Shown here in pieces: positions 26,151 through 33,944 of a stretch of DNA of 64,000 nt (positions are counted from its first letter, which is position 1; each line of letters starts with the position of its first letter). A program made the position numbers and the translations under genes. The stretch is taken from positions 1 to 64,000 of the forward strand of contig NZ_DAHUXJ010000139.1 in NCBI RefSeq assembly GCF_027307225.1, given 5' to 3'. The notes beneath the pieces were generated by a model that did no database searches, was not told the origin of the DNA, and saw only the letters and a list, made by a program, of their open reading frames with translations. The DNA is from Bradyrhizobium sp. GTDB taxonomy: Bacteria > Pseudomonadota > Alphaproteobacteria > Rhizobiales > Xanthobacteraceae.

Positions 26151-27131
26151 ATGCCTGACACAGTTCATTCGCTCAGTACGGTGGGATTGGGGCCGAAGAG
26201 GCAGCTTCAATATTGGTCAGATGCGCTGACCGATCTTTGTGGCCAGTTTTCTGTCGATCCGCTCGAAGCGTCGAAACTGGATGCACGGATTAACTACACC
26301 ACGGTTTCAAAATTGAAGCTGTGTCAAATTGAAGTGAGTCAGCATCGGATCGCACACGTTACGTCACCGAGCTATACGAGCGAACACCCCTACGTCAAAA
26401 TCCTGTTCCAGACTTACGGGATCTCGTATTTCGAACAAAACGGCTGCCAGATCCAGATCAAGCCCGGCGACTGTCTCGCCTACGACGTCTCATCACCGCA
26501 CACGATCATCAGCCCATCCTTGACGCGGCACGAGGTCGTCATCGTGCCGAAAGAGCTGTTACGCGAGCGCGGGTTTAATTTCGACAGGATGACGGCCTGC
26601 AAGCTGTCGGCGCTGACGGGCACGGGCCGTATTGCCCATGACTTCGTGCAGGCGGCATTCGACGAGGCCAACAAATTGTCGGCAAACAGCGCAGCCGGTG
26701 TAGCTGAAACGCTGATTGACTTGTTGCTGCTACCGCTGCGCGAGGCCGATGCAGCCTTCGATCGTGCCGGTCCGGAAGCGATGTATGTGCGGGCACAGGC
26801 CTTTATCCGCGAGCATTTGCGCGATCCGGACCTTTGCATCGACCAGATTGCGACCTCGCTCGGCTGCACCAAGCGCTACCTGCACATGCTCTTCAGCGAG
26901 AGGGGCATGACGGTCAGCGACTACATCTGGCGGGCGCGGTTGCAGCATTGCCGTCAGGAACTCGAGAACTACGGTGGCAAGACCATCACCGACGTCGCTT
27001 TCTCCTGGGGATTCTCCAGTTCGTCACACTTCAGCCGCGTGTTCAGGAAGTGCTTCGGCGTATCTCCGTCCGCCATTCACAAGGGCCAGCACGGCACTGG
27101 CGTACCTGCGGATATCCCAGACGGCGTCTGA
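26151..27131 (+). CDS. AraC-family transcriptional regulator
   Basis: A 326-residue regulator with an N-terminal AraC-binding-like cupin domain (about 30-190; GYDCLAYD-type region at CLAYDVSSPHTII) and a C-terminal AraC helix-turn-helix pair (about 230-315; IATSLGCTKRYLHMLF and ITDVAFSWGFSSSSHFSRVF). Divergent from xoxF and 375 bp before the lanmodulin gene, it is the best local candidate for controlling methanol oxidation, possibly in response to an alcohol, aldehyde or metal; this is inference. An upstream GTG start at 26103 would add 16 residues. Confidence 0.85.
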   Translation: MPDTVHSLSTVGLGPKRQLQYWSDALTDLCGQFSVDPLEASKLDARINYTTVSKLKLCQIEVSQHRIAHVTSPSYTSEHPYVKILFQTYGISYFEQNGCQIQIKPGDCLAYDVSSPHTIISPSLTRHEVVIVPKELLRERGFNFDRMTACKLSALTGTGRIAHDFVQAAFDEANKLSANSAAGVAETLIDLLLLPLREADAAFDRAGPEAMYVRAQAFIREHLRDPDLCIDQIATSLGCTKRYLHMLFSERGMTVSDYIWRARLQHCRQELENYGGKTITDVAFSWGFSSSSHFSRVFRKCFGVSPSAIHKGQHGTGVPADIPDGV

Positions 27132-27383
27132 TCAGCTCGACGGGTCGTTCGGGCACGCGCTCGGCCGTTTCTTCGCACCTCGTTTGTCGAGTGGAACGTG
27201 GCAGTTGTCGATGCGCTGTTCGTCTGACCATTTTCGGCCAAGCCGTTCCTTGCCGGTCAGCGTTGGCCGCGCCATTTCAGTCGCGACGGTGCGTTTAAAA
27301 TTGCGTACCTCTTGCGCCGTTACGCAAGAGGTGACGCTGATAAACGCGAACGTGACGACAATTGCCTGAAAACGCAGGCCCAT
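27132..27383 (-). CDS. Small secreted hypothetical protein
   Basis: An 83-residue frame with a clear signal peptide (MGLRFQAIVVTFAFISVTSC, probable cut after VTA-Q) and a short basic mature part containing a single Cys pair (NCHVPL and SACPND). It is convergent with the AraC-type gene, whose stop is next to its own, and divergent from the lanmodulin gene. No family recognised. Confidence 0.5.
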   Translation of the reverse strand: MGLRFQAIVVTFAFISVTSCVTAQEVRNFKRTVATEMARPTLTGKERLGRKWSDEQRIDNCHVPLDKRGAKKRPSACPNDPSS

Positions 27384-27505
27384 CGGAGCCTCCTCGAAAC
27401 TGCTTCCGTCGGCCGTTAGCAGGCTCGGCAGTTTTGTCGCCACCCGGAATCCGACAAACTATCATTCCGGCTGATCGTCTGAATTTTCTTGCACCGGAGG
27501 TCACA

Positions 27506-27904
27506 ATGATAAGTCGCCGCTCTATCCTTTTGATATCGACTGCGTTTTTGGCCACCGGATCGTCCGGACGGGCGGTTGCCGCCAGCGATCCGATCAAGAT
27601 GTTCGACCTGGATTCGGATGGGACGCTTGATCTCGGTGAGGTCAAGAAAGCCGCTGCAGAAGTCTTTGCGCGGCTCGATCCCGATCGCGACGGGACCCTC
27701 GACAAACGCGAACTGAAAGGCTGGCTGAGTGCGCGTGAGTTGGCCGCCGTCGATCCCGACCATGACGGCACGTTGTCCCTAAATGAGTACCTTGCCGTTG
27801 TCGAAAAGCGTTTCCACGCAGCCAACCGTGATGCCGACGGCACACTGGACGCGAAAGAGCTGCGAACGCCGGCGGGACGGGCGCTGCTCCGTTTGCTCCG
27901 ATAA
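27506..27904 (+). CDS. lanM: Lanmodulin-like lanthanide-binding EF-hand protein
   Basis: A 132-residue periplasmic protein: a signal peptide with a Tat-like SRRSIL start (about 1-26) and four 12-residue EF-hand loops, at 34-45, 58-69, 83-94 and 107-118. The gaps between loops are only 12-13 residues, against about 25 in calmodulin; this is the lanmodulin hallmark. Loop patterns are DxDxDGTLDxxE, with the lanmodulin-specific Pro at position 2 in loops 2 and 3 (P59, P84). The ELKG segment after loop 2 and the PAG segment after loop 4 match my recollection of Methylorubrum lanmodulin. Loop 1 has Leu and loop 4 Arg at position 2, and loop 3 has Ser at position 9, so affinities may differ. GGAGG lies just upstream. 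The neighbours xoxF and pqqA support the call. Confidence 0.9.
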   Translation: MISRRSILLISTAFLATGSSGRAVAASDPIKMFDLDSDGTLDLGEVKKAAAEVFARLDPDRDGTLDKRELKGWLSARELAAVDPDHDGTLSLNEYLAVVEKRFHAANRDADGTLDAKELRTPAGRALLRLLR

Positions 27905-27995
27905 GAACTCGTCACGCGGGCCCTTGCGTCAAACGCGCGTCGGTTTTACGTTCCGCGCCGGTGCGAGCGTTTGCACCATTACTGAGGAGACCCAA

Positions 27996-28076
27996 ATGAC
28001 TTGGAAGACTCCAAAGATCGTTGAAGTGCCGGTCGGCATGGAGATCAATATGTACGCCTGCGCGGCACGCAAGTAA
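27996..28076 (+). CDS. pqqA: PQQ precursor peptide PqqA
   Basis: A 26-codon gene, preceded by GAGGAGA. The peptide carries the PqqA core: VGMEINMYAC, with E16 and Y20 separated by three residues. These are the two side chains that PqqE links and that become PQQ. It lies 91 bp after the lanmodulin gene on the same strand. No pqqB, C, D or E is present in this window, so this peptide must be processed by enzymes encoded elsewhere. Too short for ordinary gene callers. Confidence 0.93.
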   Translation: MTWKTPKIVEVPVGMEINMYACAARK

Positions 28077-28121
28077 CCGCGAAGCGTTCTGCCCGGCTTC
28101 GGCAGTTACCTGCCGCGAGCC

Positions 28122-28145
28122 GTGGCAGGCGCTGAAGCCTGCCGC
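28122..28145 (+). terminator. Hairpin after pqqA
   Basis: The stem GGCAGGC/GCCTGCC (extendable by a G-T and a G-C pair) has a 6-base loop and lies about 45 bp after the pqqA stop. The run following it is AT-richer but has no continuous T-tract. It may end the lanM-pqqA transcript or protect its 3' end. Confidence 0.4.
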
Positions 28146-28246
28146 ATTCGAATTCCTTTCTCCCCGTCACCGCAAATTTCCCTGCGAGCTTAACGGCTTT
28201 CGGCCGCGAGCCTGTGATAGGCTTCGATCGACCATCTCTGAGATTC

Positions 28247-29155
28247 ATGTTGATGGCTTGCGACGCAGGACCGACCATCACTCCAAGAGCACTATCGGCG
28301 GCGGCGCTGTGCGTCTTGCTGCAATCTGCCTGCGCCTTCGCTGAAGAGCCTAACACCAAGAATGAAGCGATCGACACCGAGCACATCTACGGCTTCATGA
28401 TCGGTACGGATGTCGGCGATCCCGGTGAGCACGAGTTTCAGACCACGGCCACGGGCCGATTTTCCAAGCAGGGGGGAAATTACCAAGCTCTCAACCAGGA
28501 GCTTGAGATGGAATTCGTGCCCTTCCGGAATTTCCGCGTCGAGCTAGGCACGACGCTGGCGGCTTACGATATTTCGTCCGTTCCGGGCCTGGCGAACCTG
28601 AACCGGGCCGGCTTGCAAGGGGCCTCACTGGATTTGCGCTATAAATTCCTGGACCGCGAAACGGCTCCCTTCGGTCTGACCTTGGCGGTCGAGACCCACG
28701 GCATCCGCTTTGACGAGATCAGCGGACTGCAGATGCGCGGTTACGGAACGGAGTTGACACTAGCGCTGGAGCGGGATCTGATCCCGAACCTCGCGATCGC
28801 TACCCTCAACCTCAGCTATCAGCCGGAATGGACGCATCTCGCGGCCACGCCAACCGAGCAGCAGGATTCGACGCTTGCCGCTGCATTCGGGGTCATGGCG
28901 CAAGTGCGTCCTGGTCTGTTGCTCGGAGGGGAGGCGCGTTATTTCCGCCAGTTTGAGGGGATCGGCCTGGACGAATTTGCGGGCCAGGCATTCTTCGTGG
29001 GGCCGACCGCCTATTTCCAGCTTTCGGAACGCGCACGCATCACGGCGAGTTGGAGCTTCCAGGCATGGGGCCGGCCGGCCGCTTCGGGCGCGGCCCTTGA
29101 TCTCGTGAATTTTGAACGCCAGCAGGCGCGACTAGTGTTTGGCTTGAACTTCTAG
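28247..29155 (+). CDS. Predicted outer-membrane beta-barrel protein
   Basis: A 302-residue protein with a signal peptide (about 1-33) and a mature part of alternating hydrophobic residues, e.g. LTLAVETHGIRF, LAIATLNLSYQPEW and ARITASWSFQAWG, ending in the terminal Phe typical of barrel proteins. No plug or TonB box is seen, so it is probably a simple porin-like or structural barrel. It follows lanM and pqqA on the same strand (170 bp gap), which raises the possibility of a role in metal or alcohol entry; that is speculation. An upstream GTG (28214) is possible. Confidence 0.68.
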   Translation: MLMACDAGPTITPRALSAAALCVLLQSACAFAEEPNTKNEAIDTEHIYGFMIGTDVGDPGEHEFQTTATGRFSKQGGNYQALNQELEMEFVPFRNFRVELGTTLAAYDISSVPGLANLNRAGLQGASLDLRYKFLDRETAPFGLTLAVETHGIRFDEISGLQMRGYGTELTLALERDLIPNLAIATLNLSYQPEWTHLAATPTEQQDSTLAAAFGVMAQVRPGLLLGGEARYFRQFEGIGLDEFAGQAFFVGPTAYFQLSERARITASWSFQAWGRPAASGAALDLVNFERQQARLVFGLNF

Positions 29156-29289
29156 TGCGTAGATTCAGAGCTTCGCAAGCTGCATAGACAAGTCATATGC
29201 ACTTACGTTTGGAATGAAACCCGATTTCGGACGGCTGCGTAGCTGGCTATAATGGTATCGATACCGGAGTGACGCCGGAGGAAATCGGC

Positions 29290-29499
29290 ATGAATATAAT
29301 CGAGCTGGTCATTACAGTTTGCGCAGTGGTCTCGCCGACGACCTGCGAGGAAAGGCACCTGAGCTTTTCGGCGGATTTTTCGTTGCAGCAATGCGCGATG
29401 AGCGCGCCGCCTTATATCGCGCAATGGATCGGCCAGCATCCGAAATGGACCGCGGTGAAGTGGCGCTGCGAATATCCGCACACCCGCGAAAGAATCTAG
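29290..29499 (+). CDS. Small conserved-type protein of unknown function
   Basis: A 69-residue protein with a short hydrophobic start (MNIIELVITVCAVV), four cysteines (CAVVSPTTC; QQCAM; WRCEY) and a Trp-rich C-terminal part (AQWIGQHPKWTAVKW). It matches a kind of small rhizobial protein I have seen repeatedly, without known function. The stop codon lies in a CTAG, 21 bp before repeat copy 5. Confidence 0.62.
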   Translation: MNIIELVITVCAVVSPTTCEERHLSFSADFSLQQCAMSAPPYIAQWIGQHPKWTAVKWRCEYPHTRERI

Positions 29500-29520
29500 C
29501 TGAGCGAGGCCTCCAGCGGC

Positions 29521-29689
29521 CTAGTGCCCACTTTCCGAAGTTCGTGCTCCATCGCAGCACCCACCTTCACGAACTTCGGAAAGTCATGGGCACTAGCAAA
29601 CTTATTGATTCTAGTACCGCTTCATCGATCTGAAGTCCCTGATCGAATTCGCCGCTTGTGGTGCAGGGACTTCAGATCGGCGGTACTAG
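29521..29689 (+). repeat. Double-hairpin palindromic element, copy 5
   Basis: First hairpin 29521-29596, CTAG to CTAG, arms CTTTCCGAAGTTCGTG and complement. Linker 29597-29610, CAAACTTATTGATT. Second hairpin 29611-29689, CTAG to CTAG, arms GATCTGAAGTCCCTG and complement. It differs from copy 8 at only about four of 169 positions. It lies between two convergent gene ends. Confidence 0.9.
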
Positions 29690-29701
29690 CCGGCGAGGTT
29701 G

Positions 29702-30049
29702 CTATTTGTTGCAATCCTTCAGATCCTTGTCGGCGACCGAAAAAACGGCGTCGGCCTTGATTTCGATATCGCGCACCAAGCACTGTCTGCCATCGCGGTA
29801 GCTGACCTTGGCGTCGTGACGGCCTGGCTCAACGCCTGTGATGCGCAGCCGTTCGTCGTGGTCGACTTCCTTGTCCTTGTCGTTCAGAGTCTGGTTAGGA
29901 CCCCACTCATTCTTGCCGGCGGGCGAAAGTTGAAAGCCCGAGATAGTGGCCGTCGTCAGGTTCCAGAGCCGGATTCCCTTGCCCTGCGCCATCGCCGCGC
30001 CGGGAAGGCAAATCAGAGACAGGCAGATCGCTATTGGCGTGCGCAACAT
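29702..30049 (-). CDS. Small periplasmic hypothetical protein
   Basis: A 115-residue protein with a signal peptide (about 1-22, cut near AMA-Q). The mature part has a beta-sandwich feel (IRLWNLTTATISGFQLSPAG; LRITGVEPGRHDAKVSYRDG) and two cysteines (QCLV and DCNK). It resembles small secreted proteins near quinoprotein genes, but I cannot name a family. The start at 30049 positions the signal peptide; upstream codons to 30121 are not signal-like. Confidence 0.58.
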   Translation of the reverse strand: MLRTPIAICLSLICLPGAAMAQGKGIRLWNLTTATISGFQLSPAGKNEWGPNQTLNDKDKEVDHDERLRITGVEPGRHDAKVSYRDGRQCLVRDIEIKADAVFSVADKDLKDCNK

Positions 30050-30157
30050 GTGGCCTCCCAGACTGTCCGGTGCTTCCGGCATTGTAGCCATTTCGGCGAA
30101 TGCCGTCTTTTCAGGAGACAAGCGATAGCATAGCTTTTGCTTTTCCGGAGAACCGTC

Positions 30158-30517
30158 ATGACGTCAGTTGGAAGCATACGGCGTGTTGTTGTTGTGTTGG
30201 GCGCACTCGTGGCGATGGCCGCGGCCGCGCATGCCGACGATAACAACGATTATCCAACGTCAGCTCGCGCCGAATATGTTTTCGGCTGCATGAAAGCCAA
30301 CGGCGAGGCGCGGCAAACGATCGAGCAGTGCTCCTGCTCGATCGACGTCATCGCTTCCCTGTTGCCTTATGAGCGCTATGTTACGGCCGAGACGGTGCTC
30401 AGCATGTCCCAGGTCCGAGGCAACCTCGGCACTCAATTCCGCTCGTCGGAGGAGGCCAAGAACGCGCTCGACGATCTCAGGCGCGCGCAGGCCGAAGCTG
30501 AAGTCAGGTGCTTCTAG
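30158..30517 (+). CDS. Small secreted protein in the quinoprotein gene cluster
   Basis: A 119-residue protein with a signal peptide (about 1-27, ending AHA-D). The mature domain is helical with a compact Cys motif, FGCMKANG followed by EQCSCSIDVIASLLPYERY, and a C-terminal Cys. This pattern recurs in proteins encoded beside PQQ dehydrogenases, but the function is unknown to me. It is convergent with the SoxYZ-like gene. Confidence 0.62.
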   Translation: MTSVGSIRRVVVVLGALVAMAAAAHADDNNDYPTSARAEYVFGCMKANGEARQTIEQCSCSIDVIASLLPYERYVTAETVLSMSQVRGNLGTQFRSSEEAKNALDDLRRAQAEAEVRCF

Positions 30518-30553
30518 GCCAGCGTTAATGGCTCAGGCCAAGTCAGCGCCAAG

Positions 30554-31378
30554 TCAGCTGCCAGATTGGTCGACGTTCCATTGCTTTTCAAAGACGTGAC
30601 CCGAGGTGTCCTTTGCCTCGGCGCGGAACGTCTTTGCTCCGTTCGAGACATAGGTGAAGCGGATATTGGGGTCTTCGGAGATGGAGATGCCGCCCTCCAT
30701 CGACAATATGGGGCTGTTGTCCTGCCAGAGATGCAGTTCATCGATGAAGAAGGCCGGGACGTAGAGATGCGTGATCTGGTCCATCTGCAGTCCCGAATTG
30801 TTGGGGTGGCCGACCATGATCTGCGCTTCGCGGACGCCATTGGTGGGGCCTTGCTCGGCCCGGGCAAACTGCCGATATTTCATTTGGCCGAGGTGATTTC
30901 GCGCTTCCTCAGCGTTCTTCGCCGCCGGCGCCGAGCAACCTCCTGACGCCTTGACGAAGGTTTTCACCATGTAGAGCTTGCCATCGCTGAGCTCGGCCAC
31001 CGCATGGACATTGGTGTAGCTGTTTACACGAACCCGCGTGGAGATTTCCGACACCTTTGCGTCGGACCCGAGTTCGAATTTTGCGGCCATCGGGGCCGGG
31101 TTCTGATCGATTACCAGCGTAATCGTTTTCAGGCGCCTCGCGTCGTCCGGCGCTAGCTTCGAACGCAGCGTCACCGGCACGATCGCCGCATCCTCGGCGC
31201 GGTATGGCATTTCGATAGCGATCACATTGCTGCCGTCGTTCATCGGACGATTGTTGAAGATGTCCTGGACGAGGCCTGGCCAGGGATCAACCGGTTCAGC
31301 CGCGCCGGCAGGCGCGACACGTATTCCCAAGGCGACGCCAAGAAGCGCCAGCAGGCATAGCAGACGAAGACGGAACAT
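30554..31378 (-). CDS. Quinoprotein dehydrogenase-associated SoxYZ-like carrier
   Basis: A 274-residue periplasmic protein fusing a SoxY-like and a SoxZ-like domain. The signal peptide spans about 1-27. The SoxY part (about 30-150) ends with GGCSAP; C148 corresponds to the swinging-arm Cys that carries substrates in SoxY. The SoxZ-like immunoglobulin-type domain covers about 170-270. Proteins of this design occur with PQQ alcohol dehydrogenases and a metallohydrolase, the latter encoded just upstream here. The role in the quinoprotein relay is not established. Confidence 0.83.
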   Translation of the reverse strand: MFRLRLLCLLALLGVALGIRVAPAGAAEPVDPWPGLVQDIFNNRPMNDGSNVIAIEMPYRAEDAAIVPVTLRSKLAPDDARRLKTITLVIDQNPAPMAAKFELGSDAKVSEISTRVRVNSYTNVHAVAELSDGKLYMVKTFVKASGGCSAPAAKNAEEARNHLGQMKYRQFARAEQGPTNGVREAQIMVGHPNNSGLQMDQITHLYVPAFFIDELHLWQDNSPILSMEGGISISEDPNIRFTYVSNGAKTFRAEAKDTSGHVFEKQWNVDQSGS

Positions 31379-31438
31379 GTCGCGCTCCTTGCACAGGGAT
31401 CGAAGCAGCTGCGATTTTGACCCAGACTACCTCGCGGG

Positions 31439-32362
31439 CTACTCCCACTCAATCTCCGAATATGCTGCGGTCGCGTTGCGGGCGTTGTAATCGTCGAACA
31501 GCTGCCACCGTGATCGTTCCGACGCCGCAGCGGTATCGGCTGCCGCCCTGATCGGAACGCCTTTCGTGATCGACGCCTTGACATCCGCGGCAAGCGTTTC
31601 GAGGTAGCGTCGCTCGTCGCCAAGCGCCGCCGGCCATTGGCTCACGGGACCGTGACCTGGAACCACGCGCTCAGCGGGTTGCCGGCTCAGGTCGTCCATA
31701 ATGCCCAGCCAGCCGCGAATGCTACCGTCCATGACCGGGACATGGTCGATGAAGACGAGGTCACCGGCGAACAGGATCTTCGATTTTTCGTCGAACACGG
31801 TCAGATCGCTGTCGCTGTGGGCCGGCGCCCACGCCTGCAACAGGAGAGTGCGCCCTCCAAGATCGAGCTTGAGCGTTCCTTCGACCAGTAGCGTCGGAGG
31901 CACGATCCGGACCTCATCGATCAAGCTGTCTCCCATGATCCTGCGGAAGTTATCGATGTAAAAATGACCGCGCGTGCGCAATGCTTCCGGCAAATTCTTG
32001 TGGCCGACAAAAGTGGCTCCGCTTGCGGAAAAGGCGGCATTGCCGAACACATGATCTGGATGACCATGCGTGTTGATGACATACCGGATCGGTTTATCCG
32101 TAAGGGCGCGGATGGCGGCGAGGAGCTTCCGTCCTTCCCGAACGCTGCCGCCGGTGTCGACGACTGCGACCGCGTCCGTGCCGACGATAAAGCCGACATT
32201 GGCGATGGCGCCCTCGTTCTCGCGCGTCATCAGCGCGATCGCTCCGACATGGACGAAGACGCCGGGCGCGATTTCCGTGACCGACAGTTCCGGCTGCTGC
32301 GCACGCGCAAACGGCAAGAAGATGAACGCAACCAGGGCCAACAGCGTGAGGCGATAACTCAT
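31439..32362 (-). CDS. Quinoprotein relay-type metallo-beta-lactamase-fold hydrolase
   Basis: A 307-residue periplasmic metallohydrolase with a signal peptide (about 1-22). The zinc motif is H99-G-H101-P-D103-H104 (THGHPDH); later ligands are in APAHSDSDLTVF, FAGDLVFID and VPGHGPVS. This matches the metallohydrolases found beside SoxYZ-like carriers in quinoprotein clusters, 60 bp upstream of that carrier on the same strand. Presumably it acts on something carried by its Cys, but the substrate is unknown. The ATG at 32362 fits the signal peptide. Confidence 0.82.
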   Translation of the reverse strand: MSYRLTLLALVAFIFLPFARAQQPELSVTEIAPGVFVHVGAIALMTRENEGAIANVGFIVGTDAVAVVDTGGSVREGRKLLAAIRALTDKPIRYVINTHGHPDHVFGNAAFSASGATFVGHKNLPEALRTRGHFYIDNFRRIMGDSLIDEVRIVPPTLLVEGTLKLDLGGRTLLLQAWAPAHSDSDLTVFDEKSKILFAGDLVFIDHVPVMDGSIRGWLGIMDDLSRQPAERVVPGHGPVSQWPAALGDERRYLETLAADVKASITKGVPIRAAADTAAASERSRWQLFDDYNARNATAAYSEIEWE

Positions 32363-32483
32363 CCTTTTGTCTGATCTTTCAATATGGTGCGTGTCGTTCC
32401 GTGGCGGATTATCCTGTTGCGCGCGCCGATGGGGCAGCATAGCATTTTGAGGGGAGCGTGGCGCAAGCTGAGGACAGCAAGTG

Positions 32484-33371
32484 ATGAAACATGCCCCGCT
32501 TAAACCTTATTTTCTAATTCCGCTTTTGGCGATCGCCGCAACTGTTGCGGGCGCAAATTGGGTGCGTGCGCAGTCGGATAATGGAGGTCTCGATCTTTCG
32601 ATCGAGCTTGTCGATCCCAAGGTGCTGAGGGTTTGTGCCGACCCGCGCAACCTGCCGTTCTCAAACGAGAAGGGAGAGGGGTTCGAGAACAAGCTCGCCG
32701 AGTTATTTGCAGCAAAGCTGCAGAAGAAGATCGACTACATGTACTACCCGCAGGCGACCGGCTTTGTCCGGATGACGCTCGGCGCTCATCGTTGCGACGT
32801 GATTATGGGATTCCCGCAAGGCGACGATCTCGTTCAGGGAACCAATCCATATTACCGCACCGCTTACGCGCTGATTTCCAAGTCAGGGTCGGCTCTCAAC
32901 GACGTCACGGACCTGAATGACGCTCGCCTCAAGGGAAAGCACATCGGCATCGTGGCGGGCACGCCGCCGGCGACCAACATGGCGGTCAACGGCCTCATGG
33001 CGAATGCAAAGCCCTATCCGCTGATGATCGACACCCGCGTCGATTCATCGGCCGAAGCGATGATTGGCGATCTGAACAAAGGCGACATCGACGCCGCCAT
33101 TCTGTGGGGACCGATGGCGGGCTTTTACGCCAAGAAGTCCGATCCGCCGCTTCACGTCACGCCGTTGGTGAAGGAGAAGACCGGACCTCAGCTGGTTTAT
33201 CGCATCGGGATGGGTGTTCGGCGCGCCGATCAGAACTGGAAGCGGTTGCTCAACCGCCTGATCCAGGAGAACCAGGGCGAGATCAACAAGATTCTGGTTG
33301 GGTACGGGGTCCCATTGCTCGACGAGAATAATCAGCCGATTAAGACGGAGACGGCGTCGAAGTCGCCATGA
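32484..33371 (+). CDS. xoxJ: XoxJ/MxaJ-type periplasmic binding protein
   Basis: About 295 residues. A signal peptide (about 1-29) is followed by a family-3-type binding fold: VLRVCADPRNLPFSNEKGEG, YMYYPQATGFVRMTLGAHRC and DAAILWGPMAGF. The CADPNNLPFS-like opening is characteristic of binding proteins linked to quinoprotein dehydrogenases, thought to assist maturation of the methanol dehydrogenase rather than transport. It overlaps the next gene by four bases. A GTG lies one codon upstream of the ATG. Confidence 0.82.
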   Translation: MKHAPLKPYFLIPLLAIAATVAGANWVRAQSDNGGLDLSIELVDPKVLRVCADPRNLPFSNEKGEGFENKLAELFAAKLQKKIDYMYYPQATGFVRMTLGAHRCDVIMGFPQGDDLVQGTNPYYRTAYALISKSGSALNDVTDLNDARLKGKHIGIVAGTPPATNMAVNGLMANAKPYPLMIDTRVDSSAEAMIGDLNKGDIDAAILWGPMAGFYAKKSDPPLHVTPLVKEKTGPQLVYRIGMGVRRADQNWKRLLNRLIQENQGEINKILVGYGVPLLDENNQPIKTETASKSP

Positions 33372-33937
33372 TTGCCTACGCAGCTCGCCTGATGCTTGTG
33401 GCGATGGTGCTGACCGTCGCCGCACGCGCAGACGAGCTTGTCCCCGAGCCCAGCGGCTACCGCACCGAAGATTACCGCGCGCTCGTTCCAGATACCCTTT
33501 CGGGCGCGCGTGTTCTGACGACTGCGGAGGCCGAAACGATCTGGCGCGCCAAGACGGGCGTGTTCATCGACGTGTTGCCCCGTCCGCCAAGGCCGCCAAA
33601 TCTCCCCGCAGGCACGGTCTGGCGTGACAAGCCGCGTTTCAACATTTCCGGCAGCACTTGGTTGCCGGATACGGGATACGGCGCGCTCGCGGCAGCGACG
33701 GAGGAATATCTGCGGCAGGGGCTGTCACGCGCCACCGGCGGCAATCACGCTGCTTTGATCGTCGTCTATTGCCAGGCCGATTGCTGGATGTCGTGGAACG
33801 CCGCCAAGCGAACCCAGTCCTACGGCTATTCCAATGTCGCCTGGTATCCAGACGGAACCGATGGCTGGCAGCGTGCCAATCTGCCAACGGTCGAGGCGCA
33901 GCCCGAGCCGCGACAACCGCCGCTGAGCGTGAGATAA
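33368..33937 (+). CDS. PQQ-dependent catabolism-associated CXXCW-type (rhodanese-like) protein
   Basis: A 189-residue periplasmic protein with a signal peptide (about 1-21) and a rhodanese-like core. The family motif is present as C135-QAD-C139-W140 followed by MSWNAAKR. The gene overlaps the XoxJ-type gene (ATGA) and is convergent with the ABC operon that usually accompanies it. The first Cys sits where rhodaneses carry their active Cys, so sulfur or thiol chemistry is plausible, but no activity is established. Confidence 0.82.
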   Translation: MIAYAARLMLVAMVLTVAARADELVPEPSGYRTEDYRALVPDTLSGARVLTTAEAETIWRAKTGVFIDVLPRPPRPPNLPAGTVWRDKPRFNISGSTWLPDTGYGALAAATEEYLRQGLSRATGGNHAALIVVYCQADCWMSWNAAKRTQSYGYSNVAWYPDGTDGWQRANLPTVEAQPEPRQPPLSVR

Positions 33938-33944
33938 CCGAGGG

